Positions 55,421 through 64,000 of a stretch of 64,000 nt of DNA are shown here, one piece after another. The position numbers and the translations under genes are program-made. Under the pieces are notes generated by a model, which saw only the letters and a list, made by a program, of their open reading frames with translations, was not told the DNA's origin and did not search any database. This DNA is from Tipula vernalis (taxonomy: Eukaryota; Arthropoda; Insecta; Diptera; Tipulidae): NCBI GenBank assembly GCA_958295665.1, contig OY282560.1:49476333-49540332 (forward strand), given 5' to 3'. How positions within the stretch are numbered: the stretch's first letter is position 1; each line of letters begins with the position of its first letter.

Positions 55421-56974
55421 GACTGTGGTGAATTTAATATAGCAACATCATCATTACACGCACTAAGCAATAGTTTCACGCGCAATGATAAACCTAGTCC
55501 CCATTCAAGTCCTAGATTGTCGCGTAAACAAATACAAAATTCATCATCATCATCGACGTCGAACGCACCTATTGTATCGCCGCCGCCGCCATCATCATCT
55601 TCAGTTCCTTCAACGCAATCACATAACGATATTTATGCCGGGCACAGTAGTGTAATGGGCAACCAGAGTGGCTCAATTTCAATGCACAATATAAATGGAA
55701 GTAGTAATTTAGTTAATAATAATAATAATAGTAATTGCAATAGTAATAATAATAAAAATCGTATGAGCGCACCATCATGTTCGTCTGCTTCATCTGTATC
55801 ATCAAACTCTACCACTTCATTGGTAACATCACAATCGACGGCACCACCGCAACAACAACAACAATCATCAGCAATGACCAAAGTATTGAATAAAGCATTT
55901 TCAACTGAATCTCAAACTTCCAATAATCTACAGGATATAACAGCACCACCACTCCCGCCCCGCAAATCATCGCCCGGTATCGATAATTTAAATCGCCTGC
56001 TCAAACCAACACAACAGCAAAATTCATTAGCCTCCAGTCTCGTGAATTTAACGCATTCAACAAATTTGAATGCAACAAATTTTAGTAAATCTACCGAAAA
56101 TATAACGCTGTGCGATTTTGATATACCGAAAATCAATCCGCCACCCATACCGAAACATAATCGAGTTCTAAATAACGATCAACACCAGCAACCGCTTATA
56201 ATCGATAATATTGTGGACGATCTGCTTGACGATGATAAAATAATTGTTGGCCCAGCCGAAACAATAACTGGGATTATAGATACGCGACCATTAGAGTCAC
56301 GTAAGCCAATTATCGTACCACTCAATAATACGAATAATGTGTATCAATATCGAACGGGCCAAATCAATAATCACGTCAATAAGCAACAATCATTTCCAAA
56401 TAATAATAATAATAATCACATTAATAACAATACGCATAATAATAATAATAGTAATAGTAATTTAATAAGTAATCATAGTAATATAATTAATAATAATGTA
56501 GTAAAGTCATCATCAGGACCTGGAGGCGCCGCGATCAAATTACTTGATCATGGAATACAAAAATCCCAAATGCAATTAATCTCAATAGCAACGACAACAA
56601 TAACCGCCGGAACAACTACAATCAATACATCATCATCATCGACTACGACCAATACAACATCATCTGCATCATCAATAACGGGATCGGTAGTAGCTTCAGT
56701 GATCACAAATTCAAACAGTTCAGCGACAACTAGCCCAATATCGACGACCGCAGCATCGCTTTCAAATCAATTGTATGAGAATGTAACAATCACAACAACA
56801 CACAAAGACTGTAATGTGCCATATGAAAATATAAATCTAGAATATATAACACGTTTGATGAACGAAGGATATTCAAAAGAGAGTGTTATTGCGGCGCTGG
56901 GTGTCTCCCGGAATGATGTCGATATGGCTATCGATATATTACATGAATTTGTTCCGAAATCGGCTGGATCGTAA
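55421..56974 (+). CDS. Cbl: Cbl last exon: Pro/Asn/Ser-rich tail and UBA domain
   Basis: 517 codons to TAA, phase 0 with the RING exon. The tail is low complexity with Asn, Ser and Thr runs coded by AAT, CAA and ACA/TCA repeats. Exon residues 27-32 (PHSSPR) and 176-181 (PPLPPR) are PxxxPR motifs, the type bound by CIN85/Cindr SH3 domains; PPPIPK is a further proline motif. Tyr-containing YENI occurs twice. The end (about residues 470-512: LEYITRLMNEGYSKESVIAA, LGVSRNDVDMAIDILHEF) is a UBA domain for ubiquitin binding and dimerisation, as in the long fly Cbl isoform. Confidence 0.95.
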   Translation, partial: DCGEFNIATSSLHALSNSFTRNDKPSPHSSPRLSRKQIQNSSSSSTSNAPIVSPPPPSSSSVPSTQSHNDIYAGHSSVMGNQSGSISMHNINGSSNLVNNNNNSNCNSNNNKNRMSAPSCSSASSVSSNSTTSLVTSQSTAPPQQQQQSSAMTKVLNKAFSTESQTSNNLQDITAPPLPPRKSSPGIDNLNRLLKPTQQQNSLASSLVNLTHSTNLNATNFSKSTENITLCDFDIPKINPPPIPKHNRVLNNDQHQQPLIIDNIVDDLLDDDKIIVGPAETITGIIDTRPLESRKPIIVPLNNTNNVYQYRTGQINNHVNKQQSFPNNNNNNHINNNTHNNNNSNSNLISNHSNIINNNVVKSSSGPGGAAIKLLDHGIQKSQMQLISIATTTITAGTTTINTSSSSTTTNTTSSASSITGSVVASVITNSNSSATTSPISTTAASLSNQLYENVTITTTHKDCNVPYENINLEYITRLMNEGYSKESVIAALGVSRNDVDMAIDILHEFVPKSAGS

Positions 56975-58859
<1,885 letters not shown>

Positions 58860-59400
58860 GTACTTCGGTTGGATTAGCAGTAGCCCATTCTGCACACCAA
58901 ATTTTTCATTACATTTTCAATCGTTTGAGTCGCTATTTCACCAATAATCACTTTAATTGTGTCTTTCAAAGCCTCAATGGTCTCTGGATGTTTAGCGTAA
59001 CATTTGTCCTTGACGGCTCCCACAAATAATAGTCCAATGGAGTCAAGTCGCAGCTACTAGGCGGCCAATTAACATCGTCACTTCGGCTGATAATACGATT
59101 TTTGAAGCTAGTTCGCCGTCCAGTTGAAATCAAATATCGGCCAATACTTCCTCTTCAATCGTGTTGAATAAAAAGTCAGTTAACAAGGCACTATAATGAT
59201 CGCCATTTTGACTGTTAGTTTGGCTTCTTGCTCATTTTCGAAGAAAAATGGCCCTATGACGCCTTTGGGCCATATTCCACGCCAAACAGTCAATCGGGTG
59301 CATTGGCTGCCCAATTGTTGTTGTGTGGATATTCTGGGCCTCAAATACGGTAATTTTACTTGTTCACATGTTGTAATTGTAATTGGTATATCCGGCAATC
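58860..59400 (-). pseudogene. Tc1/mariner-superfamily transposase relic
   Basis: On the - strand RLTVWRGIWPKGVIGPFFFE (59398-59180) is followed, across stops, by DDVNWPPSSCDLTPLDYYLW near 59100-59020 and a C-terminal remnant. The SCDLTPLDYYLW block holds the last catalytic residue of this transposase group. Heavily mutated, no ends seen. Confidence 0.7.
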
Positions 59401-59640
59401 GTAATATAGTTTTATCTCTTGTATTTAAAACACAGTTTAAAGATACTTTTATTCTTATTTTATTTACAGCGCTTTATTCACTTTCTTATTTCGACAGGCT
59501 ACAAGTTGTACATGTGTCATTCTTATGCTACCTTCTTTGACAGTCCTTTTCTCTACCCTACTAAAACCCTACATACATTTCATATTTTATGTGAAGTCAA
59601 AATCATGTAAACGCACAGTTTATATCAACACTAAATCTTC
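59401..59640. other. No gene seen
   Basis: Spacer between the mariner relic and the copia fragment. Confidence 0.5.
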
Positions 59641-60520
59641 GCCGCCTTCAACTTTGAATCCTGGAGGTTGTCTCATGTAAATTGTTTCAGACAGAATTCA
59701 CTGTTGAGAAAAGCCGTTTTCGCATCTAGATGATAAACCTTCATGTCCTTGTTTGCTGCCACTGTAAGCAATGTTCGAAACGTAGTTTGACGAACAACTG
59801 TAGCAAACACCTGATCATAGTCAGTACCGTATTTTTGCGAAAACCCTTGAGCAACAAGCCTTGCCTTGTGTCTGACTACTTTTTCATCTGAATTGCACTT
59901 TAGCTTGTAAATCCACTTGCAGCCAACTAGATTTGCACCTTCTGGAATTTTCACAAGCTCCCATGTTTGATTCTCCATCAATGACTTCATCTCATCTGTC
60001 ATTGCTTGAATCCACAGCCTCTTTTGATCACCCTTGATAGCTTCTACGTAGCACTTTGGTTCTTGAATGACTGTTCTAGATGTGTCATCTTTTAATGCAG
60101 TGTCATCCGTTGACCCGCCTCGATCCATTCTTCTTTTGAATTCCGCGAGAACCTTTGATTTAACCAACGTGCGTGTCAATTCACTCTCTTCTTTACCTTC
60201 GAGCGCCGTTACCAAACCGTCGTAGGTTGGTGGCAAAGAAGCCATCATCGTAGCACTCATAAAAAATTCCGGACCAAAATCTGCACCAAGCGCCAATAAT
60301 TTTCGAAACAGCTCGTTCATGGAATTCACGTGTTTTTTCGCGTCTACGCCTTCATCAAAATGTGCACACGATTGCTTGATGTGTTTGATTCATACGTTTC
60401 CTTAAGAATTCTCCATGTATTTCTTACTGAATCTGCACCGATGATGTGATGAATTTGATCGTCTTTTACATTCAATGCAATTGTTGAATGTGCCTTTTCA
60501 TCATTTGCTGTATTTTAATG
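59641..60520 (-). pseudogene. copia 4 fragment: gag fused to RT by internal deletion
   Basis: One open frame of 218 codons (60329-59673) joins gag (ASLPPTYDGLVTALEGKEES, LVKSKVLAEFKRRMDR) directly to RT (GCKWIYKLKCNSDEKVVRHK, RLVAQGFSQKYGTDYDQVFA, HLDAKTAFLN). Zinc knuckle, protease and integrase are missing. Upstream gag words (KAHSTIALNVKDDQIHHII) can be read at 60510-60370. RT stops before the YVDD box. A remnant only; gag-RT proximity arose by deletion, not design. Confidence 0.8.
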
Positions 60521-60810
60521 CAATAATAATGTTTAACAACAAACAATAATGTTTAAAATCAAAATTTTAATGCAATAACAATGTTACGTAATTAATAAAT
60601 TATTTAAGAAATCGAGCCTCAGACATTTTTACAAAAGTTAAACACACCACGCTCTCTTTTAACAAAACCAAATATTTTAGCACTTAGTAGAAACACTGTG
60701 TAGTAAATGTAGTACATATGCCCTAACAGAGATGTCACCATATCGACATATTATAGACACATTTGTTTTGATTGCATAAAACAAACAAATGTATATTAAC
60801 TTGTATATGA
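60521..60810. other. No gene seen
   Basis: AT-rich spacer. Confidence 0.5.
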
Positions 60811-61108
60811 TGAGATAACCGAGGTAGTAAGGTGATGGAGTGGAGTGAAGAAGGTCTGGAGTTCGAATCTAAGCAAAGCCAACGAAAAAAATTCTTTTTA
60901 GATGAAAAATATTGAATTGGGGATAATCCGACAAGATTAATCGGGATCGAAATCGCAACAAAAAAAAATTTGGTAAAATTCGTGGAAATAAAAAAAAATC
61001 AAATGTTTACTTAAAAAAAAAATAAACTCGGAAGATTGAAGAATCGAACTCCAAACCTTTCGCACACCACTCCTTCAACTTACCACCCAACCACTCATCT
61101 CTGTATAA
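60811..61108. repeat. Diverged inverted repeat with tRNA-like (pol III box B) arms
   Basis: The left arm contains GGAGTTCGAATCT (60858-60870). The right arm, read on the - strand, contains GGAGTTCGATTCT (61052-61040). Both fit the box B pattern GWTCRANNC. The 50 bases before each also resemble one another (GTGATGGAGTGGAGTGAAGA against GTTGAAGGAGTGGTGTGCGA). It may be a pair of tRNA-derived SINE heads or a MITE. Not a functional tRNA: no acceptor stem or anticodon arm is seen. Confidence 0.45.
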
Positions 61109-61155
61109 TTTCTACTCAGTTTTTCGTTTAAATACTGATAAATTCGGACTTAGCG

Positions 61156-61370
61156 AAAAATCGCATACAAATTTTTGTCATTTTAACAGGCGAACAGAAA
61201 TTACAAGAAGGTAGAATTGTCAGCAACGTGACATTATTTTGTATCAAAGCGTGCCACTTCAAGTTATGTGACACTTGAACATACAAAATAAAGTCATATT
61301 GCTGACAATTCTACCTTCTTGTAATTTCTGTTCGCCTGTTAAAATGACAAAAAAATTTTGCGATTTTTGA
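61156..61370. repeat. Foldback/MITE, about 85-bp near-perfect inverted arms
   Basis: The arms share TTTTAACAGGCGAACAGAAA and then TTACAAGAAGGTAGAATTGT perfectly in inverted orientation. A centre of about 36 bases contains a smaller hairpin (CTTCAAGT / ACACTTGAAC). A weaker extra copy of the arm end is at about 61395-61415. Non-coding. Confidence 0.9.
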
Positions 61371-61455
61371 TGAAAAAAACAAAAATTTTTTTTTAAATTT
61401 CTGCTCACCTGATAAATAAAAATAAACTTTTTTTAATTAAAAAGGCAATCATAAC

Positions 61456-62547
61456 TCAATAGCAACCACCCAAATAGAAAATTTGGAGATTTTTATTACA
61501 AAAAAAAATTCCTTCAATACACACATCAATATGCTTCGTTCGCTTGTGGAAGACAGGATTTTCCGTCAACTTGATTGCGCTCATATTGTCAACGTAGAAT
61601 TTCGCTTTCAATGTTTGATTCATCGTAAATTCAGACAGCAGTCCTTTTAGCCAAACGAGTTCCTTGGTTGCTTGGCATGCTGCCACGTATTCGGATTCTG
61701 TTGAAGACAATGTCATTGAATCTTGTCTCATAGACGCCCAACTAATGACACCTGAACCAATGTGGAAAACGTAACCACTTGTCGACTTCCTTGTTTCTGT
61801 GTCTCCAGCATGGTCTGCATCACTATAGCCAACGAAATCAAATTCAACGTTATTTTCATAAAGGATACCTGTATTTAATGTGCCCCTTATGTTCTTCATG
61901 ATGCGCTTAACTACCTCAACATGTGCCGCACTTGGATGATCCAAATACCGACTTACGACACCAACAGCGTAGCTTATATCTGGTCTTGTTCCGATGGTCA
62001 AGTACATTAAACTTCCGACAGCCTGTCGATACGGATAGTTTTTGTAATGCTTGTCATTCACAAAATCACCAAGATTTTGATTGCAGTCCATTGGTGCTGA
62101 CACAGGATTGCATTCCATCATATTGAAACGATTTAGCACTTTCTTTGCGTATGCCTCTTGATGTATGCGAATTAACCCATCAGGTGGCCGTTCAATTTGA
62201 AGACCAAGAAAATATTTCGCTTCGGACACTTTTATCTCGAAATGTTTCTGTAGGTAGGCGATGATTTCATCAATTTCATTTGTATTGTTTGTCGCTATCA
62301 AGCCATCATCAACGTAAATGGCAATAACTGTCATTGTGTCCTCCTTTTGACGAACAAAAACGCACGCATTGTATGCACTTTGTTTGAAATCGAACTTACG
62401 AATGAACGATGTAAATTTTTGGTTCCAGCATCGTGATGCCTGTTTTAGTCCATACAAGCTTTTCTTCAACTTGCAAACGCGTTCACTGCCGTCCTCATAT
62501 CCGACTGGCTGTTTCATGTAGACGTTTTCTTTCGGTTCACCATACAA
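61456..62547 (-). pseudogene. copia 5 RT and RNase H, 3'-truncated
   Basis: 363 codons carry MYGEPKENVYMKQPVGYEDG, LYGLKQASRCWNQKF, IYVDDGLIA (catalytic), GTRPDISYAVGVVSRYLDHP, GYSDADHAGDTETRKSTSGY, SSTESEYVAACQATKELVWL and YVDNMSAIKLTENPVFHKRT. After KHIDV the sequence turns into unrelated residues, so the RNase H end and 3' LTR are lost at about 61530. Confidence 0.87.
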
Positions 62548-62563
62548 AAATGCCGTTTTGACA

Positions 62564-63094
62564 TCAAACTCTCGCTGTTAGTGATAAAATCAGACGAATC
62601 GATGTGTATCTGGCCACTGGACTAAACGTCTCCTCATAGTCTACACCGTACTGTTGTGTAAAACCATGAACCACCAAACGCGCTTTGTATCGTTCAATTG
62701 TGCCATCTGGGTTCTGCTTAACTTTGAACACCCAGCGATTATCAATTACCTTTTGATCTTTCGGTGCTTCAACTAACTCCCACGTCTGGTTTTCGATGAG
62801 TGCATTGTATTCATCGTCCATTGCACACTTCCACTGTTGTGTTTGCTCTGAACCAATTGCCTCATCATACGTTGCTGGTTCATACATGATAGCCAAATAA
62901 CCCGATGCAATTAAACGATCTGGTACATTGACTGTTGTACGTAAACTGTATCGATCGTTGTGTCGCTTCTCAGGTGTTTCATCTGAGTCTCCTTCAAACG
63001 ATATAAAATGTTCATCATTTTCGACTTCTTGATCATTTGCTGGCTCGTCCACTTGAACTTCGTCCGTTTGATCTGTCACTTGAACGTCGTCCAC
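62564..63094 (-). pseudogene. copia 5 integrase-RT linker and RT start
   Basis: An acidic linker (DDVQVTDQTDEVQVDEPAND) is followed by RT N-terminal motifs: NRWVFKVKQNPDG, YKARLVVHGFTQQYGVDYEE and TFSPVARYTSIRLILSL. A frame change at about 62550-62575 precedes the next RT segment. Confidence 0.85.
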
Positions 63095-63127
63095 TTTCGA
63101 TTCATCGTGAATCGTATATTTATCGGA

Positions 63128-63999
63128 TTATTCGTTGAACTTGACATTGCAGCTCATGATGACTTTATTGCTATCTGGATCAAATAGACGAAAATTTTTG
63201 GTCGTGGGCTCGAATCCAACTAAGTGAACTTTCTTTGCTTTTGGATCCCACTTCTTTCGACCAGTTTGCTTTGGAATTTGTACGAAACATTCCGTTCCAA
63301 AAATTGTAATGTGACCCAAATACGGCTTTCTATCAAACCATTGTTCATATGGCGTAGTACCAGCACAATTTCTGTTGGTTGTGCGATTCAATAAGTATGT
63401 CGCTGTACGTACCGCTTTTGGCCACAGTGATTTCGGCAAACCACTTGCAATGAGCATGGTCCGTGCACTTTCTTGAATAGTACGATTGTCGCGTTCAATT
63501 CGACCGTTTTGCTCTGGAGTGTATGGTGTGATACCCTCAAACTGTATGCCTTCGCGTTGCAAAATGTCGATCAACACCTTTCGATTGAAAAACTCCTTTC
63601 CATTATCGAATCGAAAACTTGTTGCTTCATCCTTCACCAGCATGAAATAACGCATACCGTTAATTCCATTAACTTCGCTTGGACCGCACAAATCCACGTG
63701 CATGTACTCTCCTCTCGATGACGCTCGTTTTTCGGATTGCTTGTGTGATGCTCTGGTCATTTTTCCGTATTGACAATCCTCACAGAAAAAATTCTCGCTG
63801 TTAGTCAAATCAACGCCCGTGACCGAACCATCGTTGCACATTTTCTTGATTGAATCAACATTTACGTGTCCAAGTCGTCGATGCCAATGTTGTATTCGTT
63901 TATTCGCAAACGAAAATACATTTTGAGCCGATTCTTTGAATCTTTCTTTCCGACTGCAACAACTTTGTTTTTATCGTCGATGAATTTGCAACCATCCTT
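63128..63999 (-). pseudogene. copia 5 integrase, continuing past the window edge
   Basis: 237 codons carry zinc-region Cys (FFCEDCQYGKMTRASHKQ), core HVDLCGPSEV, FDNGKEFF and PEQNGRIERDNRTI with all three acidic residues, then FGTECFVQIPKQTGRKKWDP. VKDEATSFR is joined directly to FDNGKEF, so about 30 core residues are deleted in frame. Upstream sense (LGHVNVDSIKK-like, RLKMYFRLRINE) runs to the window end in other frames. The 5' part lies outside. Confidence 0.82.
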
Positions 64000-64000
64000 T

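Noticed and set aside
60858..60870. Functional tRNA gene
   Set aside because: Only a box B-like word is present; no cloverleaf arms or anticodon loop could be drawn.

Overview
The window is AT-rich nuclear DNA from an insect, probably a fly (Diptera). The only host gene seen is Cbl, the E3 ubiquitin ligase and adaptor for receptor tyrosine kinases, on the + strand. Six exons (32224-33477 and 55421-56974) splice in frame at GT-AG borders into about 780 residues: the end of the tyrosine-kinase-binding domain including the SH2 part, the RING finger, a long Asn/Ser/Thr-rich tail with two PxxxPR motifs, and a C-terminal UBA domain. The first visible exon starts mid-codon and no four-helix exon was found upstream, so the gene probably begins left of the window and most or all of bases 1-32223 may be Cbl intron. 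The intron between the RING exons and the last exon is about 22 kb.

Almost everything else is mobile DNA. Left part (1-31.2 kb): TTCGA-rich repeats; a Penelope-like element with RT and GIY-YIG domains (3.3-5.9 kb); a 5'-truncated LINE ending in four AACCT units (9.2-10.85 kb); a Ty3/gypsy element (10.85-15.2+ kb) interrupted by a rearranged Tc1-like element (about 13.9-14.8 kb); a hAT transposase interrupted by a 4.9-kb RNase H-bearing LINE with a 13-bp target duplication (16.8-22.7 kb); hairpin repeats; an internally deleted copia element with 5-bp target duplication (25.4-28.8 kb); minisatellites; and an older LINE relic (29.8-31.2 kb).

The large Cbl intron holds a Tc1-like element with IR/DR ends (34.6-36.2 kb), a copia element with both LTRs (38.1-44.2 kb), an RTE-like relic (45-46 kb), a decayed copia (46.2-47.9 kb), a third copia (48.0-51.8+ kb), and Tc1, hAT and foldback pieces (51.9-54.0 kb). 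All LTR elements in this intron lie antisense to Cbl. Downstream of Cbl are a 190-bp AT microsatellite, a mariner relic, a gag-RT fused copia remnant, two inverted-repeat elements and a fifth copia that runs off the right edge.

The most notable find is at 41334-42828. A complete open reading frame of 412 codons resembling a nucleoprotein of a non-segmented negative-strand RNA virus, followed by a poly(A) tract and flanked by an 11-bp target duplication, sits inside the copia protease-integrase region. This is the signature of a viral mRNA retrotransposed into the genome. It lies antisense to Cbl transcription. Family assignments are from reading motifs by eye; no database search was possible.
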